Of a DNA stretch of 13,502 bases, positions 7,000 to 13,502 are shown piece after piece. Source of the DNA: JAHIEZ01 sp964598275 (GTDB lineage: Bacteria > Patescibacteriota > Microgenomatia > UBA12405); contig CAZRAZ010000021.1 of the NCBI GenBank assembly GCA_964598275.1, positions 1-13,502 of the forward strand, read 5' to 3'. How positions within the stretch are numbered: the stretch's first letter is position 1; the number at the start of each line of letters is the position of its first letter. Below the pieces are notes generated by a model. That model saw only the letters and a program-made list of their open reading frames with translations. It was not told the DNA's origin and did not search any database. Position numbers and translations under genes: made by a program.

Positions 7000-7836
7000 A
7001 TGAACAAAACAAAGCTAAGCATCATCATCCCCACGTGGAATACTGCCAAAATCACCCTCGATTGTGTCAAAACTATAAAAAAATATCTGGGCAATTTTCC
7101 TCAAATCGTCATTGTCGACAATGCTAGTACCGACAATACCATCAATTTACTCAAAAAACTTGAGCGAAGCGAAATCCTGAGTAATCGAAGGAAAAATATA
7201 AAATTAGAAATTATAAAAAATGTTCAAAATTTTGGTTTCGCCAAAGCCTGCAATATTGGCGCCAAAGAAGCGGTAGGGGATTACCTTCTTTTTCTAAATT
7301 CAGACATAAAACTAGTTGATAACAGCTTACTTTCCATGTTAAAGTTTTTCTCCCAAAATCCTCAAATCGGCGTCATCGGTCCCCAATTCCTAAATCCTGA
7401 CCACTCAATCCAATCTTCCGTTTTTCCACCTCAAACAATTAAAAATGCCATTAAAGAATTTTGGCTGGGTCAAAAAACATACAGTAAATTCACTCCTACA
7501 AGTAAAACCCCGATTTCCGTTTGGGCCATTTCCGGCGGAGCGCTTCTTATCAAAAAAGAGCTATTTAAAAAGATCAACGGCTGGAACGAAAAATATTTCA
7601 TGTATTTCGAAGATTTAGAACTTTGTCGCCAAATCCACCACCAGCAAAAACAGGTCTTTTATTATCCTTTTGCCAAACTGATTCACCACCATGGTGCCAG
7701 CGGTCACAAACTAATAGATAACAACAAACAGTGGCAGCGTCTTATTCCTGGTTCAAAAATCTACCACGGCTCAATAAAACACTACTTGCTTTTTCTCATA
7801 ATTTACTTATCCCAAAAATGCAAAAAATTATTCTAA
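7000..7836 (+). CDS. GT2 glycosyltransferase, rhamnosyltransferase-like, with in-frame repeat
   Basis: 278 residues from ATG 7000, followed directly by the first strand (LSIIIPTWN, 6-14). Motifs: DNASTD at 40-45, NFGFAKACN at 77-85, GDYLLFLNSD with NSD at 100-102, GVIGPQ at 124-129, ISGGALL at 177-183, and FMYFEDLEL with the ED pair at 204-205. The catalytic set is complete, so an active inner-face nucleotide-sugar transferase is expected. The stretch between the DNASTD strand and NFGF is about eight residues longer than in the sister gene at 3629. The extra part (about residues 55-65, ERSEILSNRR) is encoded by a REP-like element. The C-terminus is basic and hydrophobic, suggesting membrane contact. 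Its last 19 bases overlap the start of the PMT-like gene, so it is co-translated with an extracytoplasmic transferase. Confidence 0.92.
   Translation: MNKTKLSIIIPTWNTAKITLDCVKTIKKYLGNFPQIVIVDNASTDNTINLLKKLERSEILSNRRKNIKLEIIKNVQNFGFAKACNIGAKEAVGDYLLFLNSDIKLVDNSLLSMLKFFSQNPQIGVIGPQFLNPDHSIQSSVFPPQTIKNAIKEFWLGQKTYSKFTPTSKTPISVWAISGGALLIKKELFKKINGWNEKYFMYFEDLELCRQIHHQQKQVFYYPFAKLIHHHGASGHKLIDNNKQWQRLIPGSKIYHGSIKHYLLFLIIYLSQKCKKLF
7160..7193 (+). repeat. REP-like element inserted in frame within a GT2 gene
   Basis: Two adjacent degenerate copies of TGAG-(4-5 bases)-CGAA are seen: TGAGCGAAGCGAA (7161-7173) and TGAGTAATCGAA (7178-7189). The second is flanked by TCC/GGA, so it reads as an imperfect palindrome of the TCCTGAG...CGAAGGA type. 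This consensus resembles short dispersed elements found in many environmental bacterial genomes. It is translated as part of the protein (about residues 55-65) without breaking the frame. I saw no second copy in the window. Confidence 0.6.
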
Positions 7837-9494
7837 CCATAATTTTCCTTTTGGCCGCATTCCTGCGTTTGCAAAAAATAAGCACATTGCCTCCCTCCTT
7901 GTTTTCCGACGAAGTTGATGCCGCTTATCAAGCTTTTGTTTTCAATCACTGTCAAACCGATTTTTATGGCAACAAATTTCCCACTCATTTCCATTCATAT
8001 TCCGATTGGCGCAGTCCTCTTTATATCTATTCACTTAGTCTGTCCCAAAAGATTTTTGGGCTCAATGAGTTTTCCACCAGATTCCCCGCCGCCCTTTTTG
8101 GCTGGATTTCGGTCTTAATCATCTTTCTTCTGGTCAAACAACTTTTTGACTCAAAAACCGCCATTTTCTCTGCCCTACTCCTTGCCCTTTCACCTTGGCA
8201 CATACACTACAGTCGGGCCGCCTTCGAAGTTACCGGCATGCTTCTTGTCTATCTTACCGGATTTTATTTTTTTATCAAATTTATAAAAGAAAAAAAGTTT
8301 TACCAATTACTTCTCTCCGCATTTTTTTTCATTCTGTCCTTTTACTTTTACAGCACTGCCAAACTTTATGTTTTTTTTACCCTCATTGTCATTTTCTTTA
8401 TTTTCAAAAAAACTTTTCTAAAACTTAAACTTCGTCAAATAACAATTTTCGTCCTTTTCTGTTTTTTGCTCTCCCTGCCCATGATTTCCGACCTTATCTC
8501 CGGTCAGGCCGGTTATCGTTTTTCTTATATCAACATTTTTGCCGATCCCACTGTTCCTCAATCTGTTGATTTTTTTCGTCGTCAAGATTCCATCATCGAT
8601 CAATCCGGCGGTCAAACTCTCCTAAACTACAAAATATTTCACAACAAGATTCTTTCTTGGATAACTGCCTTCACTAAAAACTATCTTTCCTCTTTCTCCA
8701 CCGATTTTCTTTTTATCTCGGGCGATAATAACCTTCGACACTCTTTCTCTTTTTTTGGCCAACTGCTTTATCTCGATTTTTTTCTTTTGCCCTTTGGTGC
8801 CTTTCTTTTTTTCACCGGGAAGACAGATAAAAAAATAAAAATAATGATCCTCCTTCTTTTTCTACTTAGCCCCGTACCCTCTTCTTTCACTAACGATTCG
8901 ACCACCGCTCATGCCACCCGCTTATTCTTTTTAATTCCCTTTTTCATAATTTTTTCTAGCCAAACCCTTGTTTGTCTTAAACAAAAACCATTTTTTCTGC
9001 TCATTTTTTCTCTCTTCTATCTTTTTAACTTCCAACTTTTTTACCATTACTACCAATACCATTACCCCCAAATATCAGCTCCCTACTGGCACACCGGTAT
9101 CAAGCAAGCCGTTATCGACAGCAATAATTTCCCTGCCTCAAAAATATATTTCAGTTCCAAACCCGAACCAATCTTGCCATTTTTCCTTTTTTGGAACCAG
9201 TACTTGCCCCAAGACACTTGCAACATCGAATCAAAAGTTATTCAATTTTCCAATCCCGCTTTTACCGGCAAACAGCTGGAAAACAAACATTATTTTGGCC
9301 AAATAGAATGGGGCCAAATGGTTTCCAAAATCGATCCTCATGATAGCCCGCTTTTTATTGTCCATCAAGATGAAATAGAGACAATCGAACTGCAAACCAA
9401 TTCTAGCCCCTATAAAATTGATGTTCAAAAAACCACCGACACAAATTACCAAATGGCCAAACCCTATCTTATCTTTAAATTCACCAAAAAATGA
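7818..9494 (+). CDS. PMT/ArnT-like membrane glycosyltransferase (GT-C), copy 1
   Basis: 558 residues. ATG 7818 is chosen because a membrane helix (residues 3-16) follows at once, as in the two paralogues downstream; the earlier in-frame ATG at 7731 would add 29 residues lying in the previous gene. The first extracytoplasmic loop carries the acidic pair D31-E32 (FSDEVDAAY), the position of the catalytic Asp in GT39/GT83 enzymes. Then come DWRSPLYIY, STRFPAALFG and LSPWHIHYSR. About ten more helices follow, with SGDNNLRHS (301-309) and HATR (365-368) in later loops and a soluble tail from about residue 430. The family moves a sugar from polyprenyl phosphate to a protein, lipid or glycan on the outer membrane face. 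Donor and acceptor unknown. It ends in an ATGA overlap with the next gene. Confidence 0.89.
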   Translation: MQKIILTIIFLLAAFLRLQKISTLPPSLFSDEVDAAYQAFVFNHCQTDFYGNKFPTHFHSYSDWRSPLYIYSLSLSQKIFGLNEFSTRFPAALFGWISVLIIFLLVKQLFDSKTAIFSALLLALSPWHIHYSRAAFEVTGMLLVYLTGFYFFIKFIKEKKFYQLLLSAFFFILSFYFYSTAKLYVFFTLIVIFFIFKKTFLKLKLRQITIFVLFCFLLSLPMISDLISGQAGYRFSYINIFADPTVPQSVDFFRRQDSIIDQSGGQTLLNYKIFHNKILSWITAFTKNYLSSFSTDFLFISGDNNLRHSFSFFGQLLYLDFFLLPFGAFLFFTGKTDKKIKIMILLLFLLSPVPSSFTNDSTTAHATRLFFLIPFFIIFSSQTLVCLKQKPFFLLIFSLFYLFNFQLFYHYYQYHYPQISAPYWHTGIKQAVIDSNNFPASKIYFSSKPEPILPFFLFWNQYLPQDTCNIESKVIQFSNPAFTGKQLENKHYFGQIEWGQMVSKIDPHDSPLFIVHQDEIETIELQTNSSPYKIDVQKTTDTNYQMAKPYLIFKFTKK

Positions 9495-10750
9495 AAAAAC
9501 TGATCATTATCGCTCTAGCCATCCGACTCATCTTACTTTTTTCCACCTCCTACCATCCCGATCTGGGCAATCACCTCGATTGGGGCAACCGTTTTTGGCA
9601 ATACGGCCCTTCAAACTTTTACCACCAAAGCATCTGGTCTGTTTCCTGGCCCAACCAACCCCTCGGCACTATTTATCTCTTCGCCTTCATTGCCAAAATC
9701 AACCAAACTCTCTTTTCCTTTTTTTGGTATCTAAACACTCACATTCCCCTTTTTCCCTCAAACCTCATTCCTCTCTTAGAAAAAAATCTTCATATCTGGT
9801 TAGTCAAGCTCCCATTTATCGGCAGTGACCTCGGTTCCGGCATCCTTGTCTATTATTTACTTAAAAAAAAATACAAAAGGGCCGCGGCGGCGGCCGCCTT
9901 TTTCTTATTAAACCCAGCCTTAATTTACAACTCCGCAGTTTGGGGTCAAACAGACTCATTAATTAATTTTTTAGCTCTCGCCTCTCTTTATTTTCTCGAC
10001 CAAAAAAAACCCTCTCTTGCCCTTTTCCTTCTTCTAATTTCTTTTCTTTTCAAATTTTCTCTTACCATTTTTCTGCCGGCATTTTTAATTTATTATCTAA
10101 AATCAAAACCCAAACTAAGCTCAATTATTCTAACCCTTACTATTTTTCTCTCTTTTTCCTTTCTTTTGGCCCTTCCTTTCAGTCAATCAACAAACCCTCT
10201 TATTTGGCTTTTCAATATCAGCCGAGACAGAGTTCTGGCCGGCCAAGGCGGCATGTTAAATGGTAATGCCTTTAATCTGTGGGCCATAATTTACGGCATA
10301 GATCTTTCTCTAAAAGAATCCATCACCCTCCTTGGCCTTTCTGCCAGTCAAATTGGCAAACTAATCTTTGCCGTTTTTTCTTTGCCCGTTATCATCAAAA
10401 TCTATTTCTTGCCAAAATTTAAAAATTTGATTTATTCCTATTTTTTAATCTCTTACACCGCTTTTTTATTTCTCACCAACATGCACGAGCGTTATCTCTA
10501 TCCGGTCTTCATCCCTTTTATTATTCTTCTTTTTTTTCACCCCAAAATCTTTAAAACCAAAGACTATCTGCTTCTTTCCCTTATCCACCTGCTAAACCTT
10601 TTTAATCTTTGGTTTTACCCCTCCCTTCCCTTTCTCAAAAAACTTCTTGAATACAAAAGTTTTTCTCTTCCTCGTCTTTTTGCCCTTATTCTCATCTGTT
10701 TTTGGCTCAATTTTTATATAAAATACCTTAAGCATGAAAATAAATCCTAA
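9491..10750 (+). CDS. GT87-like (DUF2029-type) membrane mannosyltransferase
   Basis: 419 residues from ATG 9491, overlapping the previous TGA (ATGA). An N-terminal helix (4-17) leads into a first loop with HPDLGNHLDWGNRFW, where D24 or D30 is the likely catalytic acid. The next marks are WPNQPLGTIYL, a loop-helix segment with six alanines (131-136), NSAVWGQTDS (147-156), and MHERYLYP (331-338) near the end, a combination typical of GT87 and related polyprenyl-phosphomannose-using GT-C enzymes. About nine helices are visible. By family it adds a hexose, often mannose, from a lipid carrier outside the cell. Sugar identity is inferred, and an ALG6/PIG-M-like assignment is the main alternative. 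Its last 17 bases overlap the following PMT-like gene, so the three membrane transferases 7818-12350 form one translationally coupled set. Confidence 0.86.
   Translation: MKKLIIIALAIRLILLFSTSYHPDLGNHLDWGNRFWQYGPSNFYHQSIWSVSWPNQPLGTIYLFAFIAKINQTLFSFFWYLNTHIPLFPSNLIPLLEKNLHIWLVKLPFIGSDLGSGILVYYLLKKKYKRAAAAAAFFLLNPALIYNSAVWGQTDSLINFLALASLYFLDQKKPSLALFLLLISFLFKFSLTIFLPAFLIYYLKSKPKLSSIILTLTIFLSFSFLLALPFSQSTNPLIWLFNISRDRVLAGQGGMLNGNAFNLWAIIYGIDLSLKESITLLGLSASQIGKLIFAVFSLPVIIKIYFLPKFKNLIYSYFLISYTAFLFLTNMHERYLYPVFIPFIILLFFHPKIFKTKDYLLLSLIHLLNLFNLWFYPSLPFLKKLLEYKSFSLPRLFALILICFWLNFYIKYLKHENKS
9880..9895 (+). other. All-GC inverted repeat coding for an alanine run
   Basis: Bases 9879-9898 are entirely G or C in an otherwise AT-rich gene. 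Within them GGCCGC (9880-9885) and GCGGCC (9890-9895) form a perfect 6-base stem around a GGCG loop. A run of nine A lies shortly before (9863-9871). The tract encodes Ala131-Ala136 of the GT87-like protein with only GCC and GCG codons. Whether the hairpin has a role in RNA or is a by-product of the alanine run cannot be told. Confidence 0.5.
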
Positions 10751-12350
10751 CAAAACGTTTTTATTCTTAATCCTCCTCTTTTCTTTAATCATCAGACTTT
10801 ACAAACTCAACCTACTTCCGCTTTTTGCCGACGAACTGGATGTTGGCAATCAAGCTTACTCGCTTCTCACCACCGCCCGCGATTGTGCCGGCAATTTCCT
10901 CCCCAGCTATCTTCAATCCTTCAATGAATGGCGGGCTCCGCTTTTGATTTATACCACGCTTCCCTTCGTTGCCATTTTTGGTCGCACGACCCTGGCAATT
11001 CGTTTAGCCCCCATAATTTTTGGCTTACTTTCCATCTTTTTTCTCTACAAACTCGTTCTAAAACTTAGTCAAAAACCATCTCTGGCCCTTGTCTCTGCCT
11101 CTCTTTTGTCTCTCTCTCCTTGGCACTTTCACTACAGCCGTACTTCTTTCGAGGTTACCCTCCTCATCACTCTCATTCTTTCCGCCTGCTTTTACTTTTT
11201 TCAAAAACGTTATTTTATCTCCTGCTTGCTCTTTACCCTTTCTTTTTATACCTACAATACCGCCAATGTTTTCATCCCCCTCTTGCTTATATTTTTATTT
11301 ATCTCCCTACGACCTCAAATCAAACTACCTTCTTTCCTTCCCCTCCTTCTCCTTGTTCCGCTTGCATTTCAAATCATTTCCGGTTCAGCTGCCAAGCGTT
11401 TTTCACAAGTCAGTATCTTTCAAAACCAAAACGAAATTAACCAAATTATTTTTAAACGAACCGGTTTTTCTTCATCACTTTCAGTTCCAGAAAGACTGTT
11501 TCACAACAAGGGTAATTCCTGGCTAAAACAATTCTCTCAAAATTATCTGTCGGCTATTTCACCCTCTTTTTTCTTTGTTAGTGGCGACCCCAATCCGCGG
11601 CATTCTCTGCCCGAATTCGGTCTACTTTGCTATGCACTTGTCATTCCTCTCGCTCTCGGTCTCATAAAAGCAAACTACCGCCAGGTAATCAACCGTTTCA
11701 TGATTTTTTTCTTAATCACCGCCCCCATTCCTTCAAGCCTCACTCAAGACGGCGCCAATCACGCCACCCGCCTTTTCCTTCTTCTCCCGCCTCTCTCATA
11801 TTTTTCTGCTTTGGGTATTTTTTACCTAAAAAGGAATTTCAAATCCATCTTTGTTGTCTTCCTCATTCTCTCCCTTCACTATCTCATAAATTTCGTCCAC
11901 GAATACTTTGTCCACTACCCCAAGGAAAACTTTGAATATTGGCAATACGGCCAAGAACAGCTCTTTTCTTCTCTTCCTCAAAACGCTCCCCGCTACTTTA
12001 TCAGCAACACCACTTATTCATCCCTCAAACCTTTTATTTTCTTTCAAAACAGTTCCGCTCTCCTTACCCAAAAACCATCCTTCACCGACCAGGAAAAAAC
12101 CCTTGATTTCGATCTTTTAGGTTTCATGCTTGACGACCGCATCTTTTTTGTCAACAACTGGCAAAATAATGATCCTCTCGCCAAAATTTCAACTTTTGCT
12201 CAATCGGGAGACGCTTTTCTTCTTTATCAACTCAAAGACATCCCCGGCGATTGGGATTTTACCAAAACCCCTCTCTCCAACTTCAAAACCATAAAAACAG
12301 TTTATAATCCTAATCAAAGCATTTTTGGCCAAATCATCCAAAAAATATGA
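10734..12350 (+). CDS. PMT/ArnT-like membrane glycosyltransferase (GT-C), copy 2
   Basis: 538 residues from ATG 10734, which lies 17 bases inside the previous gene and is followed by a short basic stretch and a helix (8-20). It closely parallels the gene at 7818. The acidic pair is D33-E34 (FADELDVGNQAY). EWRAPLLIY, AIRLAPIIFG and LSPWHFHYSR follow, then many helices, SGDPNPRHS (283-291) and NHATR (342-346), and a soluble tail of roughly 130 residues. It should use a polyprenyl-phosphate sugar on the outer face. The shared loops suggest it and the 7818 gene use the same donor or acceptor class, while the weakly alike tails may set different acceptors. Duplication within the operon is the simplest origin. 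It ends with an ATGA overlap into the third copy. Confidence 0.89.
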   Translation: MKINPNKTFLFLILLFSLIIRLYKLNLLPLFADELDVGNQAYSLLTTARDCAGNFLPSYLQSFNEWRAPLLIYTTLPFVAIFGRTTLAIRLAPIIFGLLSIFFLYKLVLKLSQKPSLALVSASLLSLSPWHFHYSRTSFEVTLLITLILSACFYFFQKRYFISCLLFTLSFYTYNTANVFIPLLLIFLFISLRPQIKLPSFLPLLLLVPLAFQIISGSAAKRFSQVSIFQNQNEINQIIFKRTGFSSSLSVPERLFHNKGNSWLKQFSQNYLSAISPSFFFVSGDPNPRHSLPEFGLLCYALVIPLALGLIKANYRQVINRFMIFFLITAPIPSSLTQDGANHATRLFLLLPPLSYFSALGIFYLKRNFKSIFVVFLILSLHYLINFVHEYFVHYPKENFEYWQYGQEQLFSSLPQNAPRYFISNTTYSSLKPFIFFQNSSALLTQKPSFTDQEKTLDFDLLGFMLDDRIFFVNNWQNNDPLAKISTFAQSGDAFLLYQLKDIPGDWDFTKTPLSNFKTIKTVYNPNQSIFGQIIQKI

Positions 12351-13502
12351 AAAATAAAATTATTATCACCATCATCACTATTTTGGCTCTTTTTCTTCGC
12401 CTCCACAAATTAGGTCAACTACCCAACTCATACACCCCGGACGAACTTGCCCAAGGTTACACCGCTTATTCTCTACTAAAAACCGGCGCTGACGAATGGG
12501 GCAGTCAAAACTATTTTAGTTTTCGTTCCTTTGGTGACTACAAACCACCTCTACAAACTTGGCTGATGATTCCTGCCATCAAACTCTTTGGTTTAACTCC
12601 TCTTGCCGCTCGTCTGCCAAACGCCCTTCTTTCTGCTCTCGCCATCCCTCTTATCTTTCTGGTCGTTAAAAAATTCTTTGCCTCCCCCGCCATAGCCCAC
12701 TTATCGGCTCTTTTCCTCGCTCTGTCTCCGGCCCACTTACCCATGTCCCGTCTGGCCCTCGAAGCCAATATTCTACCCACCCTTATCCTTTTAGCCAGTT
12801 TCTTTTTGCTGTCATCCTCTCGTCCAAGAAATCTGATCCTTTCCGGTTTTTTCTTTGCCCTCAGTCTTTTTTGTTACCATTCCGCCAAAGTTTTTGTCCC
12901 GCTTTTTTTGCCTTTACTTATCTTTCACCAAAAACTAAAACCCAAACAAATTCTCATCCTAACTCTCCCCATTGTTTTAACCATACTTTTCATCTTTATT
13001 AACAATCGTCAAATTGCAGTTAACCGCACCACCGATATTGCTATTTTTAATCCCACCGATAACTGGTCGGCCGTCTCCGACAGTCAGTATCAAGCTCACC
13101 AAAACGGTCTTGCCGTCTTTCCTGCCCGCCTTTTCAACAATAAGCTAACTTATCTCTATCGTCTTTTTTCAAAAAATTATTTTTCCTACTTTTCCCCCCA
13201 ATTTCTCATTAACTCCGGAGCAGGGGAGACCACCTACGGTATGTTACCTGACATTGGTATTCTTGGCCTTGCACCTTCAATTGGTCTTGTTTATGCCCTA
13301 TTTTTTATTCTTACTCAAAAATCTCATCGTCGCTCTCTTGTCCTCTTGTTTTCTGCCCTCCTGCTTGCCCCCATCCCCGCCGCTTTAGCCAAAGGCAATT
13401 ATTCCGCCAACCGCGCTTCTCTTATGCTTCCTTTCCTCGTTATCCTCTCTGCTTTTGGTCTGCAAAAACTTTATCAAAAATTCAAACCAAAATATCTCGT
13501 CC
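12347..13502 (+). CDS. PMT/ArnT-like membrane glycosyltransferase (GT-C), copy 3, 3'-truncated
   Basis: The frame from ATG 12347 (ATGA overlap) stays open to the window edge, giving 385 visible residues. No stop is seen, so the 3' end is missing. A helix (4-17) is followed by the first loop with the acidic pair D32-E33 (YTPDELAQGY), then DYKPPLQTW, AARLPNALLS and LALSPAHLPMSR, all matching the GT39/PMT_2 family. At least eight helices are visible. It differs from copies 1 and 2 at two shared loops: their SGDxNxRHS reads SGAGETTYG (290-298), and their HATR region reads ANRAS. It keeps the catalytic acids but probably differs in donor or acceptor recognition. It is the third PMT-like gene in the tandem block and should act on the outer membrane face. 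Confidence 0.87.
   Translation, partial: MKNKIIITIITILALFLRLHKLGQLPNSYTPDELAQGYTAYSLLKTGADEWGSQNYFSFRSFGDYKPPLQTWLMIPAIKLFGLTPLAARLPNALLSALAIPLIFLVVKKFFASPAIAHLSALFLALSPAHLPMSRLALEANILPTLILLASFFLLSSSRPRNLILSGFFFALSLFCYHSAKVFVPLFLPLLIFHQKLKPKQILILTLPIVLTILFIFINNRQIAVNRTTDIAIFNPTDNWSAVSDSQYQAHQNGLAVFPARLFNNKLTYLYRLFSKNYFSYFSPQFLINSGAGETTYGMLPDIGILGLAPSIGLVYALFFILTQKSHRRSLVLLFSALLLAPIPAALAKGNYSANRASLMLPFLVILSAFGLQKLYQKFKPKYLV

Noticed and set aside
6861..7094. Minus-strand frame of 77 residues with hydrophobic stretches across the gap at 6964
   Set aside because: The hydrophobicity is the antisense of A-rich sequence, and it overlaps two well-supported genes at both ends.
200..7745. Similar TGGCAGCG...TTA(T/A)T words near 206, 2331 and 7732, each encoding WQRLI
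   Set aside because: About 15 bases with mismatches, in unrelated positions of proteins from two GT2 branches; best explained by chance or codon preference.
9418..9828. 136-residue + frame overlapping two membrane genes
   Set aside because: Rich in Ser/Pro/His/Leu as expected from out-of-frame reading of C/T-rich DNA; the overlapping genes have clear family motifs.
11089..11526. 145-residue + frame inside the second PMT-like gene
   Set aside because: Low-complexity Ser/Phe/Leu/Pro reading of pyrimidine-rich sequence; the real frame continues unbroken with family motifs.
12538..12780. 80-residue minus-strand frame, Arg/Ala-rich
   Set aside because: Antisense of the third PMT-like gene, whose frame is open to the window edge; its composition is the mirror of GCC/CGT codons.

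Overview
The window is a single-strand (+), gapless cluster of eleven glycosyltransferase-type genes: nine complete and two cut by the window edges. No stretch longer than 36 bases lacks a gene. I see no rRNA, tRNA, CRISPR array, transposase or phage gene. The likely host is a small-genome candidate-phyla (Patescibacteria/CPR) bacterium, most plausibly of the Microgenomates type. This is inference from the family mix (many GT2, GT4, YfhO-like and PMT-like genes packed end to end), about 38% G+C in the lines I counted by hand, very short or overlapping junctions, and the lack of recognisable Shine-Dalgarno sequences. TGA ends at least four genes, including three ATGA overlaps, so the TGA=Gly code of Gracilibacteria/Absconditabacteria is unlikely.

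Layout. Bases 1-4504 encode cytoplasmic or membrane-associated sugar transferases. They are a 5'-truncated WaaE-like GT2 (1-712), a rhamnosyltransferase-like GT2 (714-1646), a second WaaE-like GT2 (1679-2452), an ALG11-like GT4 (2466-3629) and another rhamnosyltransferase-like GT2 (3629-4504). Bases 4501-6963 encode a large YfhO-family polytopic membrane protein. After a 36-base gap comes a further GT2 (7000-7836). It is followed by four polytopic GT-C-type transferases: PMT/ArnT-like (7818-9494), GT87-like (9491-10750), PMT/ArnT-like (10734-12350) and a third PMT/ArnT-like gene running off the right edge (12347 onward).

How the genes may work together. GT2 and GT4 enzymes normally build a glycan from nucleotide sugars on the inner face of the membrane. 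YfhO, PMT/ArnT and GT87 families normally use polyprenyl-phosphate sugars on the outer face. The locus therefore looks like a surface-glycan or glycoprotein-glycan assembly operon with an unusually large extracytoplasmic stage: five polytopic transferases in a row. No flippase, polymerase, ABC exporter, initiating phosphoglycosyltransferase or polyprenyl-phosphate-sugar synthase is visible here, so these parts must lie outside the window. Most junctions are TAATG/ATGA or 17-19 base overlaps, which implies translational coupling. The only gaps above 30 bases are 1647-1678 and 6964-6999.

Notable details are a REP-like element inserted in frame in the GT2 at 7000-7836, strong C-over-G skew on the coding strand, absence of Shine-Dalgarno motifs at all ten visible starts, a possible leaderless promoter before the GT4 gene, and altered active-site motifs in the two WaaE-like GT2s.
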